This document shows, piece after piece, positions 40,510-52,508 of a stretch of 64,000 nucleotides of DNA. This DNA comes from Staphylococcus lugdunensis (GTDB lineage: Bacteria; Bacillota; Bacilli; Staphylococcales; Staphylococcaceae). The first letter of the stretch is position 1. The number at the start of each line of letters is the position of its first letter. The translations under genes and the position numbers were made by a program. The notes beneath the pieces are model-generated. The model saw only the letters and a program-made list of their open reading frames with translations. It searched no databases and was not told where the DNA came from. Location: contig NZ_PPPV01000012.1 of the NCBI RefSeq assembly GCF_002901705.1, positions 983,584 through 1,047,583 of the forward strand. Direction: 5' to 3'.

Positions 40510-43344
40510 TTATTCTGCTTTATCACGTGCTAAGACATTTTTCAAATATTGTCCTGTATAGGATGCATCAACATTTGAAATTTCCTCTGGTGTTCCTGTG
40601 GCAACAATTGTACCGCCACCATCGCCACCTTCAGGACCTAAATCAATAATATGGTCTGCTGTCTTGATTACATCTAAATTGTGTTCAATGATGACTACCG
40701 TATCACCGTTTTCTACTAATCGATTTAAAACTTTAAGCAAACGTCGAATATCATCAACATGCAATCCTGTTGTTGGTTCATCTAATATATAAATCGAACG
40801 TCCCGTTGATCGTTTATGCAGTTCTGAAGCAAGTTTAACACGCTGTGCTTCACCACCAGATAACGTTGTAGCTTGTTGTCCAAGTGTAATATAACCTAAA
40901 CCTACATCAACCAGTGTCTGCAATTTTCGATGAATTTTAGGTATATTTTCAAAGAAATGTGTCGCTTCTTCAACAGTCATGTCTAATACTTGCGCAATAT
41001 TCTTCCCTTTATACGTCACTTCGAGCGTTTCTCGATTGTAGCGTTGTCCATCACAGACTTCACAAGGTACGTATACATCCGGTAAGAAATGCATTTCAAT
41101 TTTGATAATGCCGTCACCTTTACATGCTTCGCAACGACCGCCTTTAACGTTAAAGCTAAAGCGTCCTTTTTGATAACCTCTTATTTTAGCTTCATTCGTT
41201 TGTGCAAAGACATTGCGTATATCATCAAATACACCCGTATAAGTCGCAGGATTTGATCGTGGTGTACGACCAATTGGCGATTGATCAATATCGATAATTT
41301 TATCTAACTGTTCCATACCGGTAATCTTGTCATAGTCACCTGGCTTAACTTTTGAATTGTTTATCGCTTGAGCTAACGCTTTGTATAATACTTCATTCAC
41401 TAATGAACTTTTTCCGGAACCCGAAACGCCAGTGACAACATTCATTACTGACAATGGAATGTCTACATCCACATTTTTCAAATTGTTGCTTCTAGCACCT
41501 TTAATACTTAATTTACGTTCAGTAATCGCTCTTCGATGTTCAGGTACGTCAATGCGTTTTTGACCACTTAAGTATTGACCAGTAAGTGATTTCTTATCTT
41601 TCATAACCTTGTCTGGGGTACCACTCGAAACAATTTCTCCGCCATGATTTCCTGCACCAGGACCAACATCAACAAGATAATCCGCAGCACGCATCGTGTC
41701 GTCATCATGTTCGACAACAATAAGTGTATTGCCAAGGTCTCTCATTTCTTTCAATGTATGAATTAAACGATCATTGTCGCGCTGATGTAAACCAATAGAT
41801 GGTTCATCAAGAACATACAATACACCTGTTAATCGTGAACCTATTTGCGTTGCTAAACGAATACGCTGTGCTTCTCCACCTGACAGAGAACCTGATGCTC
41901 GGTTTAATGTTAAATATTCTAGACCAACATTATTTAAAAATGATAATCGTGCAATAATTTCTTTTAAAATTTGATTAGCAATTGCTCTATCTTGTTCAGA
42001 CAGCACTAAATTCTTAAAGTAATCTAAAGCTTTACCAATCGAATATTCGACAACTTCACCGATATTGTATTGACCCACATAAACAGATAGCGCTTCTTGA
42101 CTTAGTCGTTTACCATGGCATGTTTCACATGGCAATTCAGTCATATATTTACTCATCATTTCACGTGTATATTCAGAAGGTGATTCATGAAAACGTCGAC
42201 TAATATTAGGTAAGACACCCTCAAAAGTCATTTTTCTATGACGTGTGCCACCATTTCTACTAGAAAAAGAAAACTCAATTTCTTTGTCTCCAGAACCATT
42301 TAATAAAATATTTTGCTGTCTATCCGTTAACTTTTTAAATGGTTTATCCATATTGATTTTGTATACCTCACATACTCGGGCAAGTAATGTTGGGTAAAAA
42401 TCTGAACTCGTAGGTTCCCATGGTTCAATGGCTCCTTCATTTAACGTCTTATTCTTATCTGGAATAACTAAATCTAAGTCAACCGTCAACCTTTGACCTA
42501 GACCGTCACATGTAGGACAAGCACCAAATGGACTATTGAAACTAAACATTCTTGGTTCCAATTCACCGATTGAAAAGCCACAAATAGGACATGCATGATT
42601 CTCAGAAAATTTAAGATCTTCACCATCAATAACATTGACTGTAATGTTTCCTTCTGCTAATTCTAAACCCGTTTCAATTGAATCAGCTAATCGTGTTTCA
42701 ATACCTGGCTTCACAACTAAACGATCGACAACCACTTCAAGCGTATGATTTTTATTCTTATCTAGTGGTGGGACTTCATTAACATCGACGATATCACCAT
42801 CCACTCTTAAGCGTACATATCCTTTCTTACCAATGCTTTCTATTAACTTTTCATGGCTCCCTTTTCTATGAGAAATCACAGGTGCCAAAATTTGAATTTT
42901 AGTACGTTCTTCAAGTTCTAATATACGATCAACCATTTGCTGAACAGTTTGGGACTCAATCTCTATACCATGATTGGGACAATAGGCTTTACCTACCCTA
43001 GCATAGAGTAAACGAATATAATCATATATTTCCGTTACTGTAGCCACTGTGGAACGTGGATTTTTACTTGTCGTCTTTTGATCGATAGATATTGCAGGAG
43101 ATAAGCCTTCAATCGTATCAACATCAGGCTTATCCATCTGTCCTAAAAATTGCCGAGCATATGCACTTAATGACTCAACATAGCGACGTTGCCCTTCAGC
43201 ATAAATGGTATCGAAGGCTAATGAAGATTTTCCAGATCCCGACAATCCAGTCATAACGATTAATTTATTTTTAGGCAGCTCAATATCGATATCCTTTAAA
43301 TTATGCGCACGCGCCCCTTTAACTACTATACTTGGTCCTTTCAT
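40510..43344 (-). CDS. uvrA: Excinuclease ABC subunit A
   Basis: Damage-recognition ATPase of nucleotide excision repair. The 944-aa protein holds two ABC modules: Walker [20 protein letters not shown] near residue 32 and [19 protein letters not shown] near 640, each with a signature [11 protein letters not shown] or [11 protein letters not shown]. Zinc fingers with CPIC/CPTC and CEAC/CEVC pairs lie in the insertion and C-terminal regions. It follows uvrB by 7 bp. Confidence 0.98.
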   Translation of the reverse strand: MKGPSIVVKGARAHNLKDIDIELPKNKLIVMTGLSGSGKSSLAFDTIYAEGQRRYVESLSAYARQFLGQMDKPDVDTIEGLSPAISIDQKTTSKNPRSTVATVTEIYDYIRLLYARVGKAYCPNHGIEIESQTVQQMVDRILELEERTKIQILAPVISHRKGSHEKLIESIGKKGYVRLRVDGDIVDVNEVPPLDKNKNHTLEVVVDRLVVKPGIETRLADSIETGLELAEGNITVNVIDGEDLKFSENHACPICGFSIGELEPRMFSFNSPFGACPTCDGLGQRLTVDLDLVIPDKNKTLNEGAIEPWEPTSSDFYPTLLARVCEVYKINMDKPFKKLTDRQQNILLNGSGDKEIEFSFSSRNGGTRHRKMTFEGVLPNISRRFHESPSEYTREMMSKYMTELPCETCHGKRLSQEALSVYVGQYNIGEVVEYSIGKALDYFKNLVLSEQDRAIANQILKEIIARLSFLNNVGLEYLTLNRASGSLSGGEAQRIRLATQIGSRLTGVLYVLDEPSIGLHQRDNDRLIHTLKEMRDLGNTLIVVEHDDDTMRAADYLVDVGPGAGNHGGEIVSSGTPDKVMKDKKSLTGQYLSGQKRIDVPEHRRAITERKLSIKGARSNNLKNVDVDIPLSVMNVVTGVSGSGKSSLVNEVLYKALAQAINNSKVKPGDYDKITGMEQLDKIIDIDQSPIGRTPRSNPATYTGVFDDIRNVFAQTNEAKIRGYQKGRFSFNVKGGRCEACKGDGIIKIEMHFLPDVYVPCEVCDGQRYNRETLEVTYKGKNIAQVLDMTVEEATHFFENIPKIHRKLQTLVDVGLGYITLGQQATTLSGGEAQRVKLASELHKRSTGRSIYILDEPTTGLHVDDIRRLLKVLNRLVENGDTVVIIEHNLDVIKTADHIIDLGPEGGDGGGTIVATGTPEEISNVDASYTGQYLKNVLARDKAE

Positions 43345-43351
43345 GTAACTG

Positions 43352-45337
43352 TCACCCTTCTGATTTTAGTTCAAACAACATATCTCTTAACTCTGTTGCT
43401 TTCTCGAAGTCCAATTCTTTTGCTGCTTTTTTCATTTCTTTTTCGATATTTTCAATTGTTTTTTGTCGTTCTTTTTTCGTCATTTTCTTAGGAACTGTAG
43501 TTTGCTCTTGTGCATTTGTTTCATCATTCTCAACAGTAGCACTGATAACATCGTGTATCCGTTTATGAATCGTTTGCGGTGTAATACCATATTTTTCATT
43601 GTGTGCGGTTTGTATTTCACGACGACGTTGAGTTTCGTCTATGGCATACTTCATAGAATCGGTCATCTTATCTGCATACATGATGACTTCACCTCGATCA
43701 TTACGCGCCGCACGTCCAATCGTTTGAATTAATGACCGATTTGAACGTAGGAAACCTTCTTTATCCGCATCTAAAATGACGACTAACGATACTTCTGGTA
43801 TATCAATACCCTCTCGCAATAAGTTAATGCCAACAATGACATCATACGTACCCATACGTAAATCCCTAATGATTTCAATACGTTCTAATGTTTTAATTTC
43901 CGAATGAAGATAATTTACTTTAATTCCCGCTTCTTTCATGTACGTTGTTAAATCTTCACTCATTTTTTTCGTTAATGTTGTCACTAATACGCGTTCATTA
44001 CGTTCAACACGTTCTTGTATTTCGCCTAATAAATCATCAATTTGATTTTCGGTTGGTCTGACGTCAATTTTAGGATCTAATAGGCCTGTAGGTCGAATAA
44101 TTTGTTCTACCATTTCATCCGTATGTTCTAGTTCATAAGGTCCCGGTGTAGCTGATACATATACGAGTTGCTTTGTCTTATCCTCAAACTCTTCAAACAT
44201 TAACGGTCGGTTATCTAGTGCACTCGGCAATCTAAATCCATGATCCACAAGCACTTGTTTACGTGCTCTATCACCGTTATACATGCCTCTTATTTGCGGT
44301 AAAGTTACGTGTGACTCATCTATCATAACTAGCCAATCATCACCAAAATAATCTAATAATGTATAAGGAGTTGATCCCAAAGGTCTTAATGTTAGGTGTA
44401 CTGAATAGTTTTCAATCCCCGAACAAAAGCCCATTTCTCGCATCATTTCCAAATCGTAATTTGTGCGTTGCTCTAAACGTTGTGCTTCTAATAATTTATT
44501 TTCAGCTCGTAATTCCTTAAGTCGTTCTTCAAGTTCCTTTTCAATTCGTTGAATCGCTAATTGCATCTTCTCATCTCGAGTGACGAAGTGAGAGGCTGGG
44601 AAAATAGCGAAGTGTTCTCTTTCTCTCAACACTTCACCCGTTAAATAATTTACTTCTCTAATACGATCAATTTCATCGCCAAAAAATTCCACCCTGATGC
44701 ACATTTCTTCTCTTGAAGCTGGGAAAATTTCTACGACATCGCCACGCACTCTAAAAGTTCCGCGTTGAAAATCTATATCATTTCTAGAATACTGAACATC
44801 GACTAATTTTCTTAAAAGTTCTGTCCGCTCCATTTCCATACCGACACGCACACTAACAACTAAATCCTTGTATTCTTCAGGATTACCTAAACCGTAAATG
44901 CAACTCACACTTGCGATAATAATAACATCATCGCGTTCAAATAAAGCACTTGTAGCTGAATGGCGTAACTGGTCGATTTCATCATTAATTGAAGCATCCT
45001 TTTCGATAAATGTATCTGTGGAAGGCACATAGGCTTCTGGTTGATAGTAATCATAATAACTAACAAAATATTCGACTCTATTTTCTGGGAAAAACTCTTT
45101 GAATTCACTATAGAGTTGACCTGCCAAGGTTTTGTTATGGGCGATAATCAAAGTAGGTTTGCCAACCTCTTTAATTACATTGCTCATTGTAAATGTCTTA
45201 CCTGTACCAGTTGCTCCCAATAATGTTTGATGTCGCTTACCTTCATTAATGCCCTTAACAATCTTTTGAATTGCTTGAGGTTGGTCACCTTGTGGCTCAA
45301 ATTCAGATTTTAGTTTAAATGGTACGTGCTCAACCAT
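43352..45337 (-). CDS. uvrB: Excinuclease ABC subunit B
   Basis: Helicase-like damage-verification subunit that loads UvrC. The 661-aa protein has Walker [21 protein letters not shown], the beta-hairpin [20 protein letters not shown], the DEAD-like MIDESHVTL, motif VI ([13 protein letters not shown]) and the C-terminal UVR helix hairpin ([21 protein letters not shown]). Start ATG follows AGGAGGCGTATCTTAAT. A LexA-like box at 45422-45435 suggests SOS induction. Confidence 0.98.
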   Translation of the reverse strand: MVEHVPFKLKSEFEPQGDQPQAIQKIVKGINEGKRHQTLLGATGTGKTFTMSNVIKEVGKPTLIIAHNKTLAGQLYSEFKEFFPENRVEYFVSYYDYYQPEAYVPSTDTFIEKDASINDEIDQLRHSATSALFERDDVIIIASVSCIYGLGNPEEYKDLVVSVRVGMEMERTELLRKLVDVQYSRNDIDFQRGTFRVRGDVVEIFPASREEMCIRVEFFGDEIDRIREVNYLTGEVLREREHFAIFPASHFVTRDEKMQLAIQRIEKELEERLKELRAENKLLEAQRLEQRTNYDLEMMREMGFCSGIENYSVHLTLRPLGSTPYTLLDYFGDDWLVMIDESHVTLPQIRGMYNGDRARKQVLVDHGFRLPSALDNRPLMFEEFEDKTKQLVYVSATPGPYELEHTDEMVEQIIRPTGLLDPKIDVRPTENQIDDLLGEIQERVERNERVLVTTLTKKMSEDLTTYMKEAGIKVNYLHSEIKTLERIEIIRDLRMGTYDVIVGINLLREGIDIPEVSLVVILDADKEGFLRSNRSLIQTIGRAARNDRGEVIMYADKMTDSMKYAIDETQRRREIQTAHNEKYGITPQTIHKRIHDVISATVENDETNAQEQTTVPKKMTKKERQKTIENIEKEMKKAAKELDFEKATELRDMLFELKSEG

Positions 45338-45421
45338 ATTAAGATACGCCTCCTATCGTTTGTCTCATCATATACTTTGCTCGATTTATTCTCTATTCTA
45401 ACAGATAATTCAACAAAAATA

Positions 45422-45435
45422 CAAACGTTTGTTCG
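45422..45435. promoter_or_regulatory. LexA-like SOS box ahead of uvrB
   Basis: On the minus strand CGAACAAACGTTTG matches the Gram-positive LexA consensus CGAACNNNNGTTCG with one mismatch, 85 bp before the uvrB start. Confidence 0.65.
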
Positions 45436-45473
45436 CTAAGCATCCCGTTAAATCTTTTATTCTTTTAAACAAA

Positions 45474-45508
45474 AAACAAACACAGTGTTGCTACTATGTT
45501 TGTCCTTC
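45474..45508 (-). terminator. Terminator after the CsbA-like gene
   Basis: On the minus strand ACAAACATAGTAGC and ACACTGTGTTTGT form a stem followed by TTTTTG. Confidence 0.65.
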
Positions 45509-45575
45509 TTCATGGTCAGTTTGAACTGCTAGCGTTTATCATATTTTTAATTTTAAACATCATATTCGACGTTCG

Positions 45576-45818
45576 TTAGTCATTATCATGTGATTGATGT
45601 AATTTAAGATTATCAATGATAACATAACCAGCTAATAATGAAACGACATCTAAAAATATGATCCATTCATTGTGAAAAAAACCTTTATATATGGACGTTG
45701 CAATTAAAATCAATGCGACCAGCGTTCCAATCCATTTATTTCTTGTTACAACACTAAACAAGACGACTAATAAACATGGAAATAACGCAGCACAGACATA
45801 CCAAATCATGATGTTCAC
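45576..45818 (-). CDS. csbA: CsbA-like small membrane protein
   Basis: An 80-aa protein with two to three hydrophobic segments (MIWYVCAALFPCLLVVLFS, KWIGTLVALILIATSIYKGF, WIIFLDVVSLLAGYVIID). This is the layout of CsbA, a sigma-B controlled membrane protein in Bacillus; function unknown. The GTG start at 45818 overlaps the stop of the HD-domain gene as GTGA, so translation is coupled; an ATG three codons later is the alternative. It precedes uvrB by about 240 bp. Confidence 0.78.
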   Translation of the reverse strand: MNIMIWYVCAALFPCLLVVLFSVVTRNKWIGTLVALILIATSIYKGFFHNEWIIFLDVVSLLAGYVIIDNLKLHQSHDND

Positions 45819-46456
45819 CCATTTCTTTGTTTTAAGATTGACATCGTTGTCTCGCGTAATTCTGTTCTAGGAATAAAGTTTTCGGTTAACATTTCTGGAA
45901 TTACATTCTCAATAAAGTCTTGCACCGAAACTAAATGATCAAATTGAATTATTGTTTCTAGGCTATTTTCATATATTTCGAAAAATAAGGGTTCAGGATT
46001 ACGTTTTTGAATTTCTCCAAACGTTTCATATAGTAAGTCTATTTTATCAGCTACTGCTAGTATTTGCCCTTCTAAAGAATCATCTTTTCCCTCTTGTAAT
46101 CTCTGGCGATAAATATCTTGATAAGGTTCAGGAATCTCTTCATTGACAAATGTATTTACCATTTCTTCTTCTACTTGGGAAAATAACATTTTAAGTTCTC
46201 TACTTGCATACTTCACTGGCGTTTTTATATCACCAGTAAACACTTCAGCAAAATCATGATTAAGTGCCTTTTCATACAAACTTTTCCAATCAACTTCGTT
46301 ACCATGATGTGCCTCAACGGTTGCTAAATATTGTGCTATTTTAGTGACTTTAAAAGAATGCGCAGCAACATTATGTTCAAAATATTTAAATTTACCAGGC
46401 AATCTTATTAACTTTTCTAAGTCTGATAATCTTTTAAAATACTGGTGAATTGCCAT
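45815..46456 (-). CDS. HD-domain nucleotidase (YfbR-like)
   Basis: A 213-aa HD-domain phosphohydrolase. The metal ligands are visible as His in EHNVAAHSFKVTKIAQYLA, the HD pair in LNHDFAEVFTGDIKTPVKY and the later Asp in VADKIDLLYE. E. coli YfbR dephosphorylates deoxynucleoside 5'-monophosphates; this activity is inferred. I start it at ATG 46456 (MAIHQYFKRLSDLEKL), 9 bases after AAAGG; the longer frame extends past that site. It heads a two-gene unit with the CsbA-like gene. Confidence 0.85.
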   Translation of the reverse strand: MAIHQYFKRLSDLEKLIRLPGKFKYFEHNVAAHSFKVTKIAQYLATVEAHHGNEVDWKSLYEKALNHDFAEVFTGDIKTPVKYASRELKMLFSQVEEEMVNTFVNEEIPEPYQDIYRQRLQEGKDDSLEGQILAVADKIDLLYETFGEIQKRNPEPLFFEIYENSLETIIQFDHLVSVQDFIENVIPEMLTENFIPRTELRETTMSILKQRNG

Positions 46457-46555
46457 ACTTGTCATCCTTTCTATTATTTTATCGCTGATGATACTTAGCT
46501 TTATTATACCAAGCAACTATGTTAAAGAAAGTAACTCTATCATAAAAAATAAATA

Positions 46556-46602
46556 AAGGTGAGACTTCCTCAATGCATTTGCATTCAAAGCCTCACCTTA
46601 AT
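46556..46602 (-). terminator. Terminator after the LysM-CHAP gene
   Basis: AAGGTGAGGCTTTGAATGC and GCATTGAGGAAGTCTCACCTT form a long stem on the minus strand, followed by TATTTATTTTT. Confidence 0.75.
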
Positions 46603-46615
46603 TAAGCTGTTGTTA

Positions 46616-47587
46616 TTAATGAATATATTTATAACTGCTCACATTATAAATTGAACGATGTGTGACATTATTGAAATGTCCATTATAATTCATTTCAGAT
46701 ACATAAATAGAACCATTGCTGTTCACACGTTCAACTACGCCAACGTGTCCATAATAGCCTGCACCTGTTTGGAAAATCGCACCTACTGCTGGAGTATTAT
46801 TAACGGTAAATCCAGCTCTTTTTGCTGAATAAGCCCAGTTATTTGCATTGCCCCAAGTACTGCCAATTGAACGTCCTAATTCACTACGACGATTAAAGAC
46901 ATAGTATGTGCAGTTGCCATATGCATATAGGTTGCCTTGATTAGCTACAGATTTATATTTGTTAGGCGCTGGTGTTGAACCATAATGGTAGCGATGATGT
47001 GTTACTGCATTATAATGTGCTGGCGCTGATGTTTGTTGGCCGTTGTATGATGATGCTTGCGTATTATTATGATAGCTTTGAGATCCTGCAGTGCCAGAAG
47101 TCACATGTGATTGTGAGCTTGTTGTTGCATTTGCATGTGTTAACTCATCAAAAGTTAAATCATGTTGTTTATCATATGATGTTGTCGATGTAACTAAATG
47201 CGCAATATCTTGTGGTTGATTTGACGAAGATACTTCGGTATAAGTTGCACCATTAATATTAGTACCAAGTAATGCAGCACCTTTGCTAGAAACTGCGATT
47301 AAGTCCCCCGGATGAATTAATTCAGTAACTCCTGGGTTAAAGTTATAAATATCTGTCACTGTAATATGATGAGCAGAAGCAATTGAATTTAATGAATCGC
47401 CTGATTTAACTACCACGATATCATTTTCAGAATAATTATTTGCTGTTACAGCTTCTGTATGTGATGTATCTAAATTATTAATCGTTGTTTGCGCTTTAAC
47501 TGGTTTAGCCGGAGAAGCATCCGCAATACCATTTACAGCTAAAAATGCGGCTACTGATGAAACTGTTGCTGTTATTGTTTTCTTCAT
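46616..47587 (-). CDS. Secreted LysM-CHAP peptidoglycan hydrolase (Sle1/SsaA type)
   Basis: A 323-aa exported wall hydrolase. Signal peptide about 1-24 (cleavage after ADA), one LysM domain at about 57-99 ([20 protein letters not shown]), a Ser/Thr/His-rich linker and a C-terminal CHAP domain from about 222. The catalytic Cys226 (YGNCTYYVF), His281 (YYGHVGVVE) and Glu298/Asn300 are present. CHAP enzymes of this group act as amidases or endopeptidases, often in daughter-cell separation. Start ATG 47587 follows AAAGGAATGACATC. A WalR box lies 71 bp upstream. Confidence 0.92.
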   Translation of the reverse strand: MKKTITATVSSVAAFLAVNGIADASPAKPVKAQTTINNLDTSHTEAVTANNYSENDIVVVKSGDSLNSIASAHHITVTDIYNFNPGVTELIHPGDLIAVSSKGAALLGTNINGATYTEVSSSNQPQDIAHLVTSTTSYDKQHDLTFDELTHANATTSSQSHVTSGTAGSQSYHNNTQASSYNGQQTSAPAHYNAVTHHRYHYGSTPAPNKYKSVANQGNLYAYGNCTYYVFNRRSELGRSIGSTWGNANNWAYSAKRAGFTVNNTPAVGAIFQTGAGYYGHVGVVERVNSNGSIYVSEMNYNGHFNNVTHRSIYNVSSYKYIH

Positions 47588-47657
47588 GATGTCATTCCTT
47601 TTCATTTGTAGTCTGATTTAATCTTAGACTAGCATAAAGTCGTTGCGAATTGGCTAT

Positions 47658-47674
47658 TGTTATCACTATGTAAC
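47658..47674. promoter_or_regulatory. WalR box ahead of the LysM-CHAP gene
   Basis: TGTTAT-CACTA-TGTAAC matches the WalR consensus TGTWAH-N5-TGTWAH at every defined position. It places the hydrolase in the WalKR wall-metabolism regulon. The repeat reads on the strand opposite to the gene. Confidence 0.78.
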
Positions 47675-47916
47675 ATAAAGTTTATATTTTCCCTATATTT
47701 TGATGCATTTACTAGGGTTAAGTAATATAAATAACTGCATTTTACATCCATTTTGTTTAGTAATGCGTAAACAAACAATCAAATCTTAGAGTTTTAGCAA
47801 TTCTAAAAGCAATAAATTTTTTACAATAAGTTCCAACCTTACTATTTCTATACAAGGCGTCTAATAAAAAGCATTACGCTATCTTAATATAATGTTGCGT
47901 TACCTATATTTAAAAC

Positions 47917-48060
47917 GAGAGCGGGACAGAATTCATAATGAATTCTGTCCCGCTCTGGCAAGGTTGACTAGGATTGAAATAAACTTGGTATCAGCGTATT
48001 TTCAATCCAGTCAACTAGTGACAATATATCGTTTATAGCCTAGAACATAATGATGTCCCA
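47917..48060 (+). repeat. Dispersed double-hairpin intergenic element, copy 6 (perfect first hairpin)
   Basis: Positions 47918-47956 form an 18-bp perfect hairpin with a TAA loop: AGAGCGGGACAGAATTCA and TGAATTCTGTCCCGCTCT. The second stem pairs GGTTGACTAGGATTGAAA with TTTTCAATCCAGTCAACT, and the copy ends at ATGATGTCCCA. Lies directly downstream of prfB on the opposite strand. Confidence 0.9.
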
Positions 48061-48078
48061 TGCGCGTTCTAATAATCA

Positions 48079-49198
48079 TTATGACGAGTATGACTGATCC
48101 ATTTGCTGTCTTAAGTAAGCTTCTATAAATGGCCCAATATCTCCATCCATCACGGCATCTACTTTCCCAGTTTCTTCATTCGTCCGATGATCTTTAACCA
48201 TTGAATATGGATGAAATACATAAGAGCGTATTTGACTGCCCCAACCTATTTCTTTTTGTTCACCACGGATTTCCGCCATTTCCTGCGCTTGTTCTTCTAA
48301 CTTCAACTGATATAGTTTGGATTTTAACATTTTCATTGCGGCTTCACGATTTTTAATTTGTGATCGTTCATTTTGGTTGTTGACAACTATGCCAGTCGGA
48401 TGATGGGTAATTCGAATAGCTGATTCAGTTTTATTAATATGTTGTCCACCAGCGCCCGATGCTCTAAAAGTATCAACCGTAATATCATCAGGGTTAATTT
48501 CAATTTCTATCTCATTATTATTAAAATCAGGTATCACATCACATGACGCGAAAGATGTATGACGACGTCCTGATGCATCAAATGGTGAAATACGAACCAA
48601 GCGATGAACACCTTTTTCAGCTTTTAAATAACCATACGCATTATGTCCTTTGACAAGTAACGTCACACTTTTAATACCTGCTTCATCACCAGGTAAATAA
48701 TCTACCGTTTCAACTTTAAATCCATTTTGTTCACAATAACGCTGGTACATACGGAGTAACATACTCGCCCAATCTTGAGATTCTGTACCTCCAGCGCCTG
48801 GATGTAATTCTAGTATCGCATTATTAGCATCATGTGGACCATCTAATAACAGCTGTAATTCAAATTGATCTAATTTATCGTTAAAGGCTAAGACATCCAT
48901 TTCCAACTCAGCCTTCATATCCTCATCATACTCTTCTTGTAATAACTCGGTCGTGGCAAACATGTCCTCAACTTCATTGTCTAAGTCATGATAGCCCATA
49001 GTTATTGCTTTCAAAGCGTTATTTTTATCAATAATATCTTGCGCTTTATTTTGATCGTCCCAAAAATTAGGCTCGGTCATCATTTCTTCATATTCTTGAA
49101 TATTTGTCTCTTTATTTTCTAAGTCAAAGAGACCCCCTAATTTGAGTTAAACTATCTTGATACGCCTCTATACGACGTTTGATTTCTGAAAGTTCCAT
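48079..49198 (-). CDS. prfB: Peptide chain release factor 2 (programmed +1 frameshift)
   Basis: Releases the peptide at UGA and UAA. Translation starts at ATG 49198 after GGAGAGATAAGC and reads 24 codons ([20 protein letters not shown] then RGSL) to an in-frame TGA at 49124-49126. The rest ([20 protein letters not shown]...) is in the +1 frame. The main part holds the catalytic GGQ loop ([15 protein letters not shown]) and the UGA/UAA-reading region. Low RF2 activity favours the shift, so the protein controls its own synthesis. Total about 369 aa, the normal length. Confidence 0.97.
49120..49138 (-). promoter_or_regulatory. RF2 programmed +1 frameshift site
   Basis: AGGGGG-TCT-CTT-TGA-C: a Shine-Dalgarno-like AGGGGG stands 3 bases before the slippery CTT TGA C. 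Slipping from CTT onto TTT puts GAC in frame. Confidence 0.95.
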
Positions 49199-49299
49199 GC
49201 TTATCTCTCCTATAACGATGATATCTTCTGTCTTCTTTATGATACATATATGATTATATTTTGTCACGATTGTATTATGATTGATGATTAATCTAATCC

Positions 49300-49348
49300 A
49301 TAAAAAGAGCAGGATAGAAGTCTTTGTGTAACTTCAATATCCTACTCC
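49300..49348 (-). terminator. secA terminator
   Basis: On the minus strand GGAGTAGGATATTGAAGTT and GACTTCTATCCTGCTC form a stem followed by TTTTTAT. It lies about 90 bp after the secA stop. Confidence 0.7.
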
Positions 49349-49435
49349 AAAAAGGCTCAAAACGGATTAAGCATAACATTTATGGTCACGCTTCGTTTAA
49401 GTATTGAGAATTTAATTCAATTACCGTCAAGCACA

Positions 49436-51967
49436 TTATTTACCATGACAGTTTTTATATTTTTTGCCACTACCACATGGACATGGATCATTTCTACCTA
49501 CTTGCTCACCTTTTACGATAGGTTGTGGTTTCACTTTTTCTTTACCATCTTCGGCAGAAACATGTTGGGCTTTACCAAAGTCAGTTGTTTTTTCTCGCTC
49601 AATATTTTCTTCTACTTGCACAACAGATTTCAAGATGAATTTTGAAGTGTCTTCTTCAATATTTTGCATCATAATATCAAACAATTCATGACCTTCATTT
49701 TGATAATCACGCAATGGATTTTGTTGTGCATATGAGCGCAAATGGATTCCTTGACGCAATTGATCCATAGTATCAATGTGATCTGTCCAGTGTGTATCAA
49801 TAGATCGGAGCAAAATCATACGCTCAAATTCTGGCATCTGTGTGCCAATAGTTTCTTTTTGAGCATCATATGCTTGTTCGATTTTACCCCAGACAATATT
49901 ATAAATATCTTCGGAATCTTTACCTTTTATTTCTTCAACTGTTAAGCTACCTTCTTGTAAAAAGACATCGTTAACATAATTGATGAATGGATTATAATCT
50001 AATGCTTCATCTTCTTCATTAATGTAATAATTAACTGCGCGTTGTAAAGTTGATTTCAACATGGCAGTAACAAGCTCTGAACTATTATCACTATCAATAA
50101 TATTATTACGTTCATTATAGATAATTTCACGCTGTTTACGCAATACTTCATCATACTCAAGAATACGTTTACGGGCATCAAAGTTATTACCTTCAACACG
50201 TTTTTGCGCAGATTCTACTGCCCGAGAGACCATTCTTGATTCAATCGGTGTTGAATCATCCATGCCTAAACGCCCCATCATTTTTTGTAAGCGCTCAGAA
50301 CCAAAACGAATCATCAACTCATCTTGCAGTGATAAATAGAAGCGGCTATCACCTCTATCACCTTGTCGACCAGAACGGCCACGTAATTGGTCATCAATAC
50401 GACGTGATTCATGACGTTCCGTACCTATAACAGCTAAGCCGCCTAATTCTTCGACACCTTCACCAAGTTTAATGTCGGTACCACGTCCGGCCATGTTTGT
50501 CGCAATTGTTACAGCGCCTTTTTGTCCAGCTTTAGCAACAATATCTGCTTCGCGCTCGTGATTCTTTGCATTTAAAACATCATGTCTCACACCGCGTTTT
50601 TTCAACAAGGCTGAGATATACTCACTGGTTTCTACAGCAACTGTACCTAACAGTACAGGCTGACCTTTTTTATGTTTCTCTACTACATCTTCAATAACAG
50701 CATTAAATTTACCTTTTTGACTAATATAAATTAAATCTGCTTTATCTGTACGTTGTACCGGTTTGTTCGTAGGAATTTGCGTAACCGTCATATTATAAAT
50801 ATTACGGAATTCTTCTTCTTCAGTTTTTGCTGTACCAGTCATGCCTGCTAATTTATTGTACATTCTAAAATAGTTTTGGAAAGTAATGGAAGCCATTGTC
50901 TTAGATTCATTTTGAATTTGAACGCCTTCTTTAGCTTCTATCGCTTGGTGTAATCCTTCAGAAAAACGACGTCCTGGCATCGTACGTCCTGTAAATTGGT
51001 CAACAATGAGCACTTCCCCATCAACCACCATATAGTCTTTATCGCGTTGCAATGAAACATGTGCTCTTAAGGCAGTATTAATATGACTGATGACATCAAC
51101 ATTTTGGACATCATATAGGTTTTCAATTTTGAACATGCGTTCCGCTTTATCTGCACCTTGTTCTGTTAAATGTACAGCTTTTGTCTTTTCATCATATTTA
51201 TAATCGTCTTCGGCTTTTAACATTTTAGCAAAAACATTGGCTTGCGTATAAAGTGATGTTGATTTCTCAGCTTCCCCAGAAATAATTAATGGTGTACGCG
51301 CTTCGTCGATTAAAATAGAGTCGACTTCATCAATAATAGCAAAATGCAGTGGACGCATAACACGTTCTTCGGCATAATTCACCATATTATCACGCAAATA
51401 ATCGAATCCTAATTCATTATTTGTACTATATGTGATGTCTTGTAAATATGCTTCTCTTTTTTCTGCTGTTGTTTTACTATTTAAATTCAAGCCTACAGAC
51501 AACCCAAGGAAATTGTATAATTGGGCCATTTCTTCGCTTTGTACACTTGATAAATACTCATTGACTGTAATAACATGAACACCTCGGCCAGCAAGGGCAT
51601 TGAGGTATGTTGGCATTGTAGCTGTTAATGTTTTACCTTCACCTGTTCTCATCTCTGCGATATCGCCTTTGTGAATAGCGATACCACCCATCACTTGTAC
51701 TTTGAATGGAATCATGTTGAACACTCGTTTAGATCCTTCACGTACTAATGCATATGCTTCAGGTAATATTTTATCTAGATAATCATTTTGTTTCTTAACA
51801 TCATCTATCTCTTTAAGTTCTTCTTGATATTTTTTTGTCTTATTACGAATCTCTTCATCCGTTAAAATAGCGATATTTTCCTCTAATGCAAGTACTTTAT
51901 CAGCTAGTTTTTCTAATCGTTTTATTTCTTTTTTATTGCCGTCAACAATTTTTGATAAAAATCCCAT
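49436..51967 (-). CDS. secA: Protein translocase ATPase SecA
   Basis: Motor that drives unfolded preproteins through SecYEG. The 843-aa protein has Walker A-like [51 protein letters not shown], and [20 protein letters not shown]. It ends with the zinc-binding SEC-C domain ([20 protein letters not shown]) that binds SecB-like factors and ribosomes. Upstream of prfB on the same strand, but a terminator separates them. Confidence 0.98.
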   Translation of the reverse strand: MGFLSKIVDGNKKEIKRLEKLADKVLALEENIAILTDEEIRNKTKKYQEELKEIDDVKKQNDYLDKILPEAYALVREGSKRVFNMIPFKVQVMGGIAIHKGDIAEMRTGEGKTLTATMPTYLNALAGRGVHVITVNEYLSSVQSEEMAQLYNFLGLSVGLNLNSKTTAEKREAYLQDITYSTNNELGFDYLRDNMVNYAEERVMRPLHFAIIDEVDSILIDEARTPLIISGEAEKSTSLYTQANVFAKMLKAEDDYKYDEKTKAVHLTEQGADKAERMFKIENLYDVQNVDVISHINTALRAHVSLQRDKDYMVVDGEVLIVDQFTGRTMPGRRFSEGLHQAIEAKEGVQIQNESKTMASITFQNYFRMYNKLAGMTGTAKTEEEEFRNIYNMTVTQIPTNKPVQRTDKADLIYISQKGKFNAVIEDVVEKHKKGQPVLLGTVAVETSEYISALLKKRGVRHDVLNAKNHEREADIVAKAGQKGAVTIATNMAGRGTDIKLGEGVEELGGLAVIGTERHESRRIDDQLRGRSGRQGDRGDSRFYLSLQDELMIRFGSERLQKMMGRLGMDDSTPIESRMVSRAVESAQKRVEGNNFDARKRILEYDEVLRKQREIIYNERNNIIDSDNSSELVTAMLKSTLQRAVNYYINEEDEALDYNPFINYVNDVFLQEGSLTVEEIKGKDSEDIYNIVWGKIEQAYDAQKETIGTQMPEFERMILLRSIDTHWTDHIDTMDQLRQGIHLRSYAQQNPLRDYQNEGHELFDIMMQNIEEDTSKFILKSVVQVEENIEREKTTDFGKAQHVSAEDGKEKVKPQPIVKGEQVGRNDPCPCGSGKKYKNCHGK

Positions 51968-52443
51968 TTTGTTCGCTCCTTTAGCTAAAACTGTTTGGCC
52001 TACAACAATTTATCTTATCATTTATACCATTAAATTTATACTTATATTACTCATACTACGCGTCTCTCAATGTCATCTCTAATCATTTCTTTCACCGAAA
52101 AACTCATGCGTGCTACTACTAAGTTGATGCGTGATTCCTTTTGGGCTATTGATTGCCCTGCAAATCGACAACATATTTATTTTAACACGATAGAAACAAC
52201 TTTTTCTCGTCATAAATAAATAATTTTCGAATATATTAATAAAAGCGTATTTTAAAAACGTACTTTGAGAAACTGAAGATGAAATAATACAATTTTAGAA
52301 TCGTCAAATTACATTAGCATAACCTAAGATATGTGTCCATTGATTAAACATTTGCTTCTTAAAAACTAAAGTATGTACAAATTCTTAATCATGAACCTCA
52401 ATGTTGATAATGGGATTATTAAAGTTTGTAAAAAACACGCGAA
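51968..52443. other. Intergenic region between secA and the amidase gene
   Basis: About 480 bp without a gene, holding the secA promoter region. No repeat copy or RNA motif is recognised. Confidence 0.5.
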
Positions 52444-52481
52444 CAAGACTAGGAATCTAAATAACAGATTCCTAGTCTTGC
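52444..52481 (-). terminator. Amidase gene terminator
   Basis: CAAGACTAGGAATCTG and AGATTCCTAGTCTTG form a near-perfect stem about 30 bp after the stop codon. Confidence 0.75.
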
Positions 52482-52508
52482 TACTACATGTATTAAAGCA
52501 TTTTTAAT

